A DNA stretch of 64,000 nucleotides from Bacteroidia bacterium (GTDB taxonomy: Bacteria > Bacteroidota > Bacteroidia > B-17B0 > Aurantibacillaceae), in NCBI GenBank assembly GCA_016787785.1, contig JAEUTO010000011.1:496001-560000 (forward strand), given 5' to 3'. Position numbers and translations under genes: made by a program. Position 1 is the stretch's first letter; every line of letters begins with the position of its first letter. This document shows, one piece after another, positions 52,520-59,900 of this stretch. The notes beneath the pieces were generated by a model. It did not search any database. It was not told the DNA's origin and saw only the letters and a list, made by a program, of their open reading frames with translations.

Positions 52520-53160
52520 CAGAAAGCAAACCTAAAATAAAAGAAGATGACTTTAGCACGTTATTAAAAAAAATTCTTAGCGCGAGAGGGATCTTTATAA
52601 TTTATAATTATAAAACCTTTATTAAGACATTTCCATTTATTGTTTCTGTTATTGCTATGTTAGCGTATCTATTACTTACTTATTTTTTCAAATTAAACCA
52701 TTACGAAAATTTAAAATATTTTATTGAAAAGTTCATAAGTATATTTCCAAATTTACTCGGTTTTAGTTTAGGAGGTTTTGCAATTATTGTAGGATTTGGT
52801 AACACTGCGTTTTTAAAACGTATAGCGGAATTAACGGAAAAAAACGAATATTCTATGTATGAAAAATTAAACGCAATTTTCGCTTTTAATCTCTTATTTC
52901 AAATAGCGACAATTTTATTTACGTTATTCTTCGATTTCACTTTGTTTTTAAGCAGCCAGATTGCGATTGACTTAAGTGCGAGGTCAGTTGCGGTTGTTAA
53001 CGTTACAGCAATTTGTTTTTTACTCCTTCTTGGAACATGGACTTTATTGGTAATTCCTTATTTAATTTCAAACATATTTATTTTTGGCGAATCGCATCAT
53101 TTTATTTTAAGAAATGAAGCCGAAAAAGAAAAAGGTACTAAAGACAAAGCACAAGATTAA
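52516..53160 (+). CDS. Hypothetical membrane protein of a coupled pair
   Basis: A 214-residue protein with about four membrane helices (around 35-58, 75-95, 112-145 and 157-185) and charged ends. It is translationally coupled to the gene at 51683. A cytosolic protein coupled to a small multi-pass membrane protein is a common layout of two-gene anti-phage systems, but nothing here proves that role. No family recognised. Confidence 0.65.
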   Translation: MTESKPKIKEDDFSTLLKKILSARGIFIIYNYKTFIKTFPFIVSVIAMLAYLLLTYFFKLNHYENLKYFIEKFISIFPNLLGFSLGGFAIIVGFGNTAFLKRIAELTEKNEYSMYEKLNAIFAFNLLFQIATILFTLFFDFTLFLSSQIAIDLSARSVAVVNVTAICFLLLLGTWTLLVIPYLISNIFIFGESHHFILRNEAEKEKGTKDKAQD

Positions 53161-53210
53161 GGTAGTTTTATACAATCATTTTGTTACATTTACTATTAAA
53201 ATAATGAATC

Positions 53211-54005
53211 ATGAATCCTTTAGATCCTAAAACTTTCTTTTTCGAACTTCCACCTTATACCCCAATTCAAATTGAAGCTGCAAGCGAAAGAGCATTAGTT
53301 TTGCTATTGCAGTTCAGAGATAGGATCGATGCGTATAATCCAATAATAAAAGAGCAAACGACTTATTCTTCAAATCATTCTATACTTGGAAGCGATGCCT
53401 ATAATTTTATTAAGTATGGAGGGTATGGCTATCTTTCTCTTAAGTGTGTCAGGACCGATGAATTGTTCCATTTTTGTTTGTATTATGATTCAAATAAGAA
53501 AATTTTTATGAAAATTGGGCAATTTCCTTCCATAGCAGATCTTCACATTGGAAACATTAAAGAGTATGCCTCAGTTTTAAGTAGGGAAAAGATTAAGGAG
53601 TTTACTAGAGCAATAGGTATAGCGGCTAATGGGGTTGGAATAGGTTCTTTTGTTTATTTGCGTAGAATTTTTGAGGATCTAATTGAGGAGGCTCATATCA
53701 TAGCTAAAGAAAATTCTAGTTGGAATGAACAAGATTTCAAAAAGAGTAGGATGGATGACAAAATAAACCTTTTAAAAAATTTCTTACCAGAATTTCTTAT
53801 AGAAAATAAAGGCATGTATGGTATACTTAGCGTTGGTATTCACGAGTTAACTGAAGAGCAATGTTTAACACATTTTGAAACGGTAAAAGTTGGAATAGAA
53901 TTAATTTTAGATGAAAAACTTGAAAAATTTCGGAAAACAAAGAAAATAGAAGACGCAAAAAATAAACTAACAAATGTAACTACGAAGCTTAAAGAAAGTA
54001 AATAA
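53211..54005 (+). CDS. Hypothetical cytosolic helical protein
   Basis: A 264-residue protein without signal or membrane segments. The second half is helical (SREKIKEFTRAIGIAANGVGIGSFVYLRRIFEDLIEEAHIIAKE... GILSVGIHELTEEQC) and resembles DUF4145-like proteins often found in defence islands, a weak impression. A lone TACATTTA (-7-like) lies at 53185-53192, so it may have its own promoter. Convergent with the coupled pair at 54016-54779. Confidence 0.6.
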   Translation: MNPLDPKTFFFELPPYTPIQIEAASERALVLLLQFRDRIDAYNPIIKEQTTYSSNHSILGSDAYNFIKYGGYGYLSLKCVRTDELFHFCLYYDSNKKIFMKIGQFPSIADLHIGNIKEYASVLSREKIKEFTRAIGIAANGVGIGSFVYLRRIFEDLIEEAHIIAKENSSWNEQDFKKSRMDDKINLLKNFLPEFLIENKGMYGILSVGIHELTEEQCLTHFETVKVGIELILDEKLEKFRKTKKIEDAKNKLTNVTTKLKESK

Positions 54006-54015
54006 GTTTCAACTT

Positions 54016-54228
54016 TCACTTTTTTACCCCCTTAACAATGTCGGCAATTATTGCAACCGCTATAACTATTAAGGCAAAACCAATTAAGTTAGGCAAACCA
54101 TTTTCACTATCAAACTCATTAGGGTTTTTCCCCAATAGACTTGCCAACTCATTTCTTTCGATCTGCGTTATTGCTCCTCGTTGAGCTTTTCTAGTTAAGT
54201 ACTGTATTCTTTTTGTTTTTTCGTTCAT
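54016..54228 (-). CDS. 70-residue single-span membrane protein
   Basis: A small protein with a charged helical N-terminus (MNEKTKRIQYLTRKAQRGAI...) and one membrane helix at about 49-66 (IGFALIVIAVAIIADIV), followed by a basic end. Its ATG overlaps the TIR-like gene stop (ATGA), so the two are coupled. Unknown function; could be an effector or anchor for its partner. Confidence 0.6.
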   Translation of the reverse strand: MNEKTKRIQYLTRKAQRGAITQIERNELASLLGKNPNEFDSENGLPNLIGFALIVIAVAIIADIVKGVKK

Positions 54229-54779
54229 TTATCATTTATTATGCTTTTAACCGCCCCTTCAATCAAATCTTTGCCGAATCTTTCAAAATTTTCTTTAGAC
54301 AATTTGCCTTCCTTATATAATTCTTTAAAATCATAAAGTGTCGCAATTAATTCATGCATTTTCATTTCGCTACCGCGTATTTCATAATAGTTTTGGAAAT
54401 ACCCCAAACTACCTAATTCTATTAATATCGAACGTGCGATTGGTCCAAAATCTGTTCTTCTATATTTATAATCAGTTTCGGTTTCCAAAGTATTTAATCC
54501 TGTAATATCCTCTTTGATAATAAAGTATTTTTTTTCCTTTAATTGTTTTATTTCTTTTAAAAAGTCTACAAGAATGGTGTCGGTAGTAAGTATAAAAACA
54601 ACTGCGTTACAGCCTTCAGTAGAACCACTTATTAGGTTAGGTGTAATTCTTGCGCGTTTAACCATTGAATCACTCATAACCGGCGTGCATCCTAATAAAT
54701 CAACTATTTCTATAGCATAATCTACCGCCCCAAAATTGACGCCAAAAGGTGAAATAAATATTTTCGGTTTGTTATTGAT
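54225..54779 (-). CDS. TIR-like hypothetical protein without a normal start codon
   Basis: The first ATG is at 54677, but the frame is open upstream to 54788 (TAG just before) and encodes NNKPKIFISPFGVNFGAVDY, then AIEIVDLLGCTPVMSD, which continues into ITPNLISGSTEGCNAVVFILTTD. This pattern (strand, helix, GC-x-VVFIL strand) resembles TIR or TIR-like nucleotide-binding domains. No ATG, GTG or TTG exists in the extension. I place the start at ATC 54779 as a guess; loss of the start codon is the alternative. The C-terminal part (about 110-184) is helical. Coupled to the small membrane protein gene. Confidence 0.55.
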   Translation of the reverse strand: MNNKPKIFISPFGVNFGAVDYAIEIVDLLGCTPVMSDSMVKRARITPNLISGSTEGCNAVVFILTTDTILVDFLKEIKQLKEKKYFIIKEDITGLNTLETETDYKYRRTDFGPIARSILIELGSLGYFQNYYEIRGSEMKMHELIATLYDFKELYKEGKLSKENFERFGKDLIEGAVKSIINDK

Positions 54780-54835
54780 AAAATAGAGCTATTAGTTCGA
54801 ACAAAATTTTGTAATATATGCGTATGGTTAAATAG

Positions 54836-56692
54836 TTACTCCACCACCACTTTCTTCGTAATAGCTGTATTATAATTTCCTTTTATTTTTAAAAGATAAA
54901 GGCCTTTGCTTAATGCTTGTGTGCTAAAACTAAAAGTGTTTTGTGTTACCTTAACCCAATCGCGCAACAAGGTTGTAATTAATTTGCCTTGTTGGTCGTA
55001 CAACTCAAAACTTAAATATTCGGGCTGCGCCAAACTAAGCTCTACACTAAAAATATCTTTTGCAGGATTTGGAAAAACAGTGGCAGAGGCATTGTTTAAT
55101 GTTACCTCGCTTTTAATAGTGGTAACAATAAACGGGCTTAAGCCCAACTCTGTTACCCAGGCCCTGTGCGCAAAAGGGTAAGAGCCGCTGTAAAAATAAG
55201 TATTGTAACCGCTCATCCACACTTTGCCGGGATCGTTATACCTGCGTTGCGAGCCCGAGTAATCGCCCCAACGTTCTTGTGTGGCTGCTAACAGGTTTAC
55301 ATAGGTCGTTCCATTTTGTATGCGCAACACCGGCGAAAAATCGCCCAACGCATCTGCCCTCATGGCAGAGGTACCGCCAAATACTTTGTTAGAGCTGTGG
55401 TTAAAGGTAAAAATAGAAGTATTGTCTGTTGCAGAATTTCCGGCATACGAAATATTGGGGTAAGCAAAATCCATGGTATCATTAAAAATAATATAACCCG
55501 TTACGGTTGGACTAACGGCCGCGGGATTGTTGATGGTACCATAATAAATTGTTGGTCGGTTATTAACCGGGTGGTTGGTGTTGTGCACATACTGTATCAA
55601 ACCATTTTCGTAAAAAGCACCCAAGTTACGACAATCGTTTGTAGCCAATGTTTGTACGGTGTTGGTTTGCCTGCCATCAACCGGTAAATAATAAGGTTGA
55701 TTTGAAATTAATGCTTTGGTGGTTACAGTGCCTGTTGGTGCGCCAATGGTATCGGTAACGTTCACTAAAAAAACCGTATCGTTTTGCGAGGCCAAATTAC
55801 GGTTAGAAATAAAATACATGTTTGGCGAATACAATTGGCTTCCACCTTTTACCGGGCATAAATTACGAATGGGCTTGTTGTTGAATTTAATATTAGAGTG
55901 TAAAACAGAACCTAATGGTAAACCGGCATAACCGCTGTCTTTTTTCATTTGCCAAATTAAGGTTTCGTTAAAACCTGTTTGCCAGGGCTGGTTGTTGTAA
56001 AGCAAATTAACAGTTAAAAATAATTCTTTATTGGTCATGCTTATCATTGGATAATCTGACCACAAATTATTATTTAAAGGGTTACCGGGTAGTGAATACA
56101 AATTCCATGCGCCCGATGGATCGTTGGTTTGCGAAAAGCCAATAATTATTTTACTGGTAGTATCTACAAAGCCAACCAAACACACCAAAACAAAACGGTC
56201 TTTTAACGGGTCGTACATTACTTTTGGATCGAACTCCTGGTGCAGGCTGTTAATAGGTGTAGTAAAAGCGTTTAAGGATTTAATTGGTGAGTTAACATTT
56301 GTAACCGTATTTCTCACAAAAATATTTGTATTTATTACAGAGATCAGCATGCCACCGTTTGAGATGGCCATATCATTATCGTTAGGTGTGCTTAAACCCC
56401 AGGGGTTGGCAACAAAATTTTGACCAATAGAAAGTGTTGGCAAAACAGCTGCAGCCGCATTAACCTGGCCGGTTTTATAATTTGCAGGATAATTATAGAT
56501 CTCCATTTTCTCAGATCTTTGTTTTGGCATTTCCAGCATCAATAACTTTGGGCTGTAATCTGGTTGGGCGCTGGTATAATTAACTACTGCCTGTCTTTGA
56601 AAAGTGAAGGAAGTTTTTTTGGTTGCAGTTACCTGCGCCATGCCGGAAACTAAAAAAGATACAATAAATAAACTGCTGTATAAAAATTTCAT
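54836..56692 (-). CDS. Secreted T9SS-sorted protein of unknown function
   Basis: A 618-residue protein: signal peptide (to about 19), a large beta-rich body with propeller-like segments (VMYDPLKDRFVLVCLVGFVD, SDYPMISMTNKELFLTVNLLYNN, YNDPGKVWMSGYNTYFYSG) and a T9SS tail from VFPNPAKDI to ITKKVVVE. No catalytic motif recognised. Divergent from the DUF420 gene. Confidence 0.82.
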   Translation of the reverse strand: MKFLYSSLFIVSFLVSGMAQVTATKKTSFTFQRQAVVNYTSAQPDYSPKLLMLEMPKQRSEKMEIYNYPANYKTGQVNAAAAVLPTLSIGQNFVANPWGLSTPNDNDMAISNGGMLISVINTNIFVRNTVTNVNSPIKSLNAFTTPINSLHQEFDPKVMYDPLKDRFVLVCLVGFVDTTSKIIIGFSQTNDPSGAWNLYSLPGNPLNNNLWSDYPMISMTNKELFLTVNLLYNNQPWQTGFNETLIWQMKKDSGYAGLPLGSVLHSNIKFNNKPIRNLCPVKGGSQLYSPNMYFISNRNLASQNDTVFLVNVTDTIGAPTGTVTTKALISNQPYYLPVDGRQTNTVQTLATNDCRNLGAFYENGLIQYVHNTNHPVNNRPTIYYGTINNPAAVSPTVTGYIIFNDTMDFAYPNISYAGNSATDNTSIFTFNHSSNKVFGGTSAMRADALGDFSPVLRIQNGTTYVNLLAATQERWGDYSGSQRRYNDPGKVWMSGYNTYFYSGSYPFAHRAWVTELGLSPFIVTTIKSEVTLNNASATVFPNPAKDIFSVELSLAQPEYLSFELYDQQGKLITTLLRDWVKVTQNTFSFSTQALSKGLYLLKIKGNYNTAITKKVVVE

Positions 56693-56750
56693 GCTAAAAG
56701 TTTTTAGTTATCTAAATGTACAAAAAATTTACTTAGAAGCAAGTTTTTAG

Positions 56751-56783
56751 TTGGTTTTAGTATTTGAATTACAGTTATCTTTA
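56751..56783 (+). promoter_or_regulatory. Promoter of the DUF420 gene
   Basis: TTGG (56751-56754) as a -33-like box, a 21-base spacer, and TATCTTTA (56776-56783), close to TAnnTTTG. The start codon is at 56798. Confidence 0.4.
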
Positions 56784-56797
56784 TCAAAAATTTTACA

Positions 56798-57388
56798 ATG
56801 GCAACACTTAGTACTTATAGCGAAAAAGGCGTTAAATTAACTATCTACATAACTACAGTTGCAGTTTGTGCATTGGTGGTTGTGTTAAATCAAAAATGGA
56901 TCCCGCATCCTGATACTTTTCCTGATCTTATTTACAAGTTACCCATGGTTAACGCTTTCTTAAACGGCAGCTGTACTATTTTACTTTTGTTTTCTTTATG
57001 GGCCATTAAAAAAAGAAACATACAACTGCATAAAAAATTAAACATTACCGCTTTTATTTTTAGCTCTGTTTTTTTATTGAGTTATGTAACCGCGCATTAT
57101 TTTATTCCCGATACAAAATATGGCGATGTGGATCACGATGGTATTATGAGTGCTGCAGAAAGTGCAGCAGTGAGCGGCATTAAACCCGTTTACATTATTA
57201 TTTTATTAACGCATATTTTTTTAGCGGTAGCGGTTTTACCAATGATCTTATTATCGTTTTATTATGGTCTAACCGATCAACGCGAGAAACATAAAAAATT
57301 AACGCGCTTTAGCTATCCTGTTTGGTTATACGTAACGGTAACCGGTGTGGTAGTGTATTTAATGATAGCCCCTTATTATAATTATTAG
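56798..57388 (+). CDS. DUF420 membrane protein (CtaM-like)
   Basis: A 196-residue protein with about five membrane segments and conserved histidines (for example in RNIQLHKKLNITAF, and ILLTHIFLAVAVLP). The pattern INAFLNGSCTILLL... plus HKKLTRFSYPVWLYVTVTGVVVYLMI identifies DUF420, whose Bacillus member CtaM is needed for cytochrome oxidase assembly. The other usual oxidase genes are not in this window. Confidence 0.85.
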   Translation: MATLSTYSEKGVKLTIYITTVAVCALVVVLNQKWIPHPDTFPDLIYKLPMVNAFLNGSCTILLLFSLWAIKKRNIQLHKKLNITAFIFSSVFLLSYVTAHYFIPDTKYGDVDHDGIMSAAESAAVSGIKPVYIIILLTHIFLAVAVLPMILLSFYYGLTDQREKHKKLTRFSYPVWLYVTVTGVVVYLMIAPYYNY

Positions 57389-57460
57389 TTTAGCGCTTTT
57401 CCTAGCTATTATTTCTCAAAATACGTGTTATTGGGTATTTTTTTGCGAATATACCTTAGC

Positions 57461-57468
57461 TAGTTTTG
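57461..57468 (+). promoter_or_regulatory. -7 element before the lipoprotein gene
   Basis: TAGTTTTG is a full TAnnTTTG match, 34 bases before the start codon at 57495. The -33 box is unclear. Confidence 0.5.
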
Positions 57469-57494
57469 TACTGAATAACTAATAATATAATAGT

Positions 57495-58031
57495 ATGAAA
57501 AAAACAATTTTTCAAGTATTGAGCGCTGCTCTTTTGATAGCAAGCATTTTAGTGTCATGCAAAAAGAAAGAAACAAGTCCGGAGCCAACACCCGAACCAA
57601 GCCCCACTTCAACAACCACCGGCGGCACTACAACTGGTAACGGACAGCTTTCGTATAATGACGGAAACAGTATTACGGTAGATTCGGCAAACGCAACCTT
57701 GTACACAAATTCGGTATCTAATCAAAGACATTTGGATGTTTATGGCTTTAAGGCAGGTAAACAGGTGGTTGAATTTCATTTTAAACCTATAACTGGTGCG
57801 CAAACCGTTGCACAAAATTTTAATGGTGCCTGGTTAACGTATTTAACCAACAACGGTCTTTCCTATCCTGGTGATTATTATAATTGTACCTCCGGAAATT
57901 TTAGTCTTACCACTTGCGATACAGTTGGCAATAAGTTGATAGGTACTTTTGATTTTGTTGGAAGTAATTCTGTTAGCACTAAAACCATTACCGCAGGCAC
58001 AATTAATATTAACAAAATTAAAAAGCAGTAA
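57495..58031 (+). CDS. Lipoprotein of unknown function
   Basis: A 178-residue protein with a lipoprotein signal (LLIASILVSCKKK, acylated Cys22), a Pro/Glu/Thr-rich linker (PEPTPEPSPTSTTTGGTTTG) and a C-terminal beta-rich domain (HLDVYGFKAGKQVVEFHFKP...). The lipid anchor and linker suggest an outer-membrane or periplasmic location. No family recognised. Downstream lies a decayed T9SS domain. Confidence 0.75.
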   Translation: MKKTIFQVLSAALLIASILVSCKKKETSPEPTPEPSPTSTTTGGTTTGNGQLSYNDGNSITVDSANATLYTNSVSNQRHLDVYGFKAGKQVVEFHFKPITGAQTVAQNFNGAWLTYLTNNGLSYPGDYYNCTSGNFSLTTCDTVGNKLIGTFDFVGSNSVSTKTITAGTININKIKKQ

Positions 58032-58120
58032 AACGTAAAAAACTAAAACTCAAAACATGCGAAGGAGAAATTTCTTTTTAACCCTGACAAGTAAGTTTAT
58101 TAAGATCAGGTTTAATGGAA

Positions 58121-58350
58121 ATTGGTGTTAGCTTATTTCCAAAACGGAGCAATCGCAAAAGCATTTTAGCAGAAACTAAAGAGGCAAGTAACCTACAGAT
58201 AGCCAATTAACTTGGTGATGTCGTATGCTCCGAAACCATCACAGATCAAAGAACCAACTTAGATGTAGTTTTAAGTTAGGGCATTTATTTAGTGAATGTT
58301 TCCTATAAAAAGGCGCCATTACAAAAAAAATGATCGTTAAACAACGAAGT
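58121..58350 (+). pseudogene. Decayed T9SS type A sorting domain
   Basis: One plus-strand frame from 58121 reads IGVSLFPKRSNRKSILAET, then SNLQIAN-stop-LGDVVCSETITDQ, NLDVVLS-stop-GIYLVNVSYKKAPLQKK-stop. It matches the T9SS tail plan (LFPNPS, LQIYNxLGxxV, GIYFVxV, KK), but has two internal stops, lacks the NP, and needs a +1 shift in an A-run at 58323-58330 to reach a final MIVKQ. The gene body is gone. The rest of 58032-58399 shows nothing else apart from the hairpin at its end. Confidence 0.7.
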
Positions 58351-58386
58351 TCCACCTTCAAAGTAGAATAGCTAATTATTAACTAA

Positions 58387-58419
58387 ATTTGCGATAGAAT
58401 TGAAACCCCTATCGCAAAT
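58387..58419 (+). promoter_or_regulatory. Inverted repeat with the TTG start codon in its loop
   Basis: ATTTGCGATAG (58387-58397) and CTATCGCAAAT (58409-58419) are perfect 11-base complements. The 11-base loop (58398-58408) contains the TTG at 58400-58402 that starts the next gene. As mRNA it would form a strong hairpin over the start. Confidence 0.6.
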
Positions 58420-59800
58420 ATTTTTTTTTCTGGCTATTATCGTTACCCTTTTTTCTTGTACGCCAACTTCTGTTAAAGAAGAAACTGTAATTGACGATAA
58501 AGAAATTACCTGGAGCAAACACATTGCACCAATTGTGTATAAAAATTGTTCGCCCTGCCACCGCCCAGGAGAGAGTGGTCCTTTTACATTATTAAATTAT
58601 GCCGATGCCGTAAAAAAAGCAAAGCTTATAAAATTTGTTACGCAAACCAACTACATGCCGCCGTGGCCGGCCGACCCAAACTACTCGCACTTTATTGGCG
58701 AACGGGTTCTAACCAAAACAGAAATAGAATTATTAAAGGTTTGGGTAGATACAAAATGTTTACGGGGCGATAGTTTAGCCGAACCAAAGGCGCCAACTTT
58801 TTATACCGGTTCTTATTTTGGAAAACCCGATCTTGTGGTAAAGGCGCAAAAAGCTTATGCTGTTAAAGGCAACGGCACCGATGCGTTTTTAATTATGAAA
58901 TACCCTTACGCAATTGAAAAAGATACGCTGTTAGATTTTGTAGAGTTTGTTCCCAACCAACGAAAATTAATTCATCATGTAAACGGCCATTTAATTAGTT
59001 ACGATAGTAAGCGCTCTTTTAATTATTTAAGCGGCGAGTCTATTCATGAAGATACACGCGCGCAATTGATAGATGTGTATACGCAAATGCATTTGCCTTA
59101 CACAGATAATTTACAACCGCAATTTCCAACACTCACGCCAAATGTTGTTTATTATTTGCCAGGATATATTCCGCCTTCCTATCCAAAACAAATTGGTGGC
59201 TATAAGTTTAAAAAGAACGGTGCTTTTTTATTGAATAATATTCATTATGGGCCAAGTAATAAAGATCTGTTAGATAGCAGTTATATAAATGTGTTTTTTA
59301 GAAAAACAGCTATTGAACGCCCGGTAACTGAGTCGCAGTTGGGCACATTTGGTGTATCTAAAATTGAACCGGAGTTTATTATTCCGCCAAACGAGGTAAA
59401 AACATTTCAAACACAAACAACGCTGCAACAACCAATTTCAATGCTCTCTGTTAACCCGCACATGCATTTAATTGGAAAAACATTTTGGGCCTTTGCCTTA
59501 AAACCAAACGGCGATACCATTCCTCTAATTAAAATAAACAAATGGGATTTTAGGTGGCAATATTATTACACCTTTAAACATCCTGTAAAACTGGAAAGAG
59601 GCTGCACCATTTTTGTATACGGTACTTTTGATAATACCAGGAATAATCCCAACAATCCTTTTTCTCCGCCTCAAAGTATTACACAGGGTAATGGCGTAGA
59701 AAGTATGAAGACCAGCGAAGAAATGTTCCAGTTTATTTATACTTACGTTCCCTATAAAGCCGGGGATGAGACCATAGACCTGGATCCCGGGGCAAACTAA
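58400..59800 (+). CDS. Heme-c-motif and copper-monooxygenase-like lipoprotein
   Basis: A 466-residue protein starting with TTG. It has a lipoprotein signal (FFFLAIIVTLFSCTP, Cys20) and a heme c motif CSPCH at about 51-55, followed by MPPWPADP (possible Met ligand). A long C-terminal part has a copper type II ascorbate-dependent monooxygenase-like pattern (HHVNGH, NPHMHLIGKTF, WDFRWQYYYTFKHP, EEMFQF). Together this suggests a periplasmic electron-transfer oxidoreductase. The substrate is unknown. Confidence 0.75.
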   Translation: MKPLSQIFFFLAIIVTLFSCTPTSVKEETVIDDKEITWSKHIAPIVYKNCSPCHRPGESGPFTLLNYADAVKKAKLIKFVTQTNYMPPWPADPNYSHFIGERVLTKTEIELLKVWVDTKCLRGDSLAEPKAPTFYTGSYFGKPDLVVKAQKAYAVKGNGTDAFLIMKYPYAIEKDTLLDFVEFVPNQRKLIHHVNGHLISYDSKRSFNYLSGESIHEDTRAQLIDVYTQMHLPYTDNLQPQFPTLTPNVVYYLPGYIPPSYPKQIGGYKFKKNGAFLLNNIHYGPSNKDLLDSSYINVFFRKTAIERPVTESQLGTFGVSKIEPEFIIPPNEVKTFQTQTTLQQPISMLSVNPHMHLIGKTFWAFALKPNGDTIPLIKINKWDFRWQYYYTFKHPVKLERGCTIFVYGTFDNTRNNPNNPFSPPQSITQGNGVESMKTSEEMFQFIYTYVPYKAGDETIDLDPGAN

Positions 59801-59900
59801 AGAAATTGTTGCACCTTAAGATCTAATTATTTATCTTAGTTGTTTAGTTAAAACTCTTTTTTTACGCGAAAATCTAAAAGCATTTAAATTAATACAGAAT

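Noticed and set aside
54016-54788. Toxin-antitoxin pair
   Set aside because: The coupling fits, but neither protein resembles a known toxin or antitoxin and no palindromic operator lies upstream; the TIR-like reading explains the larger protein better.
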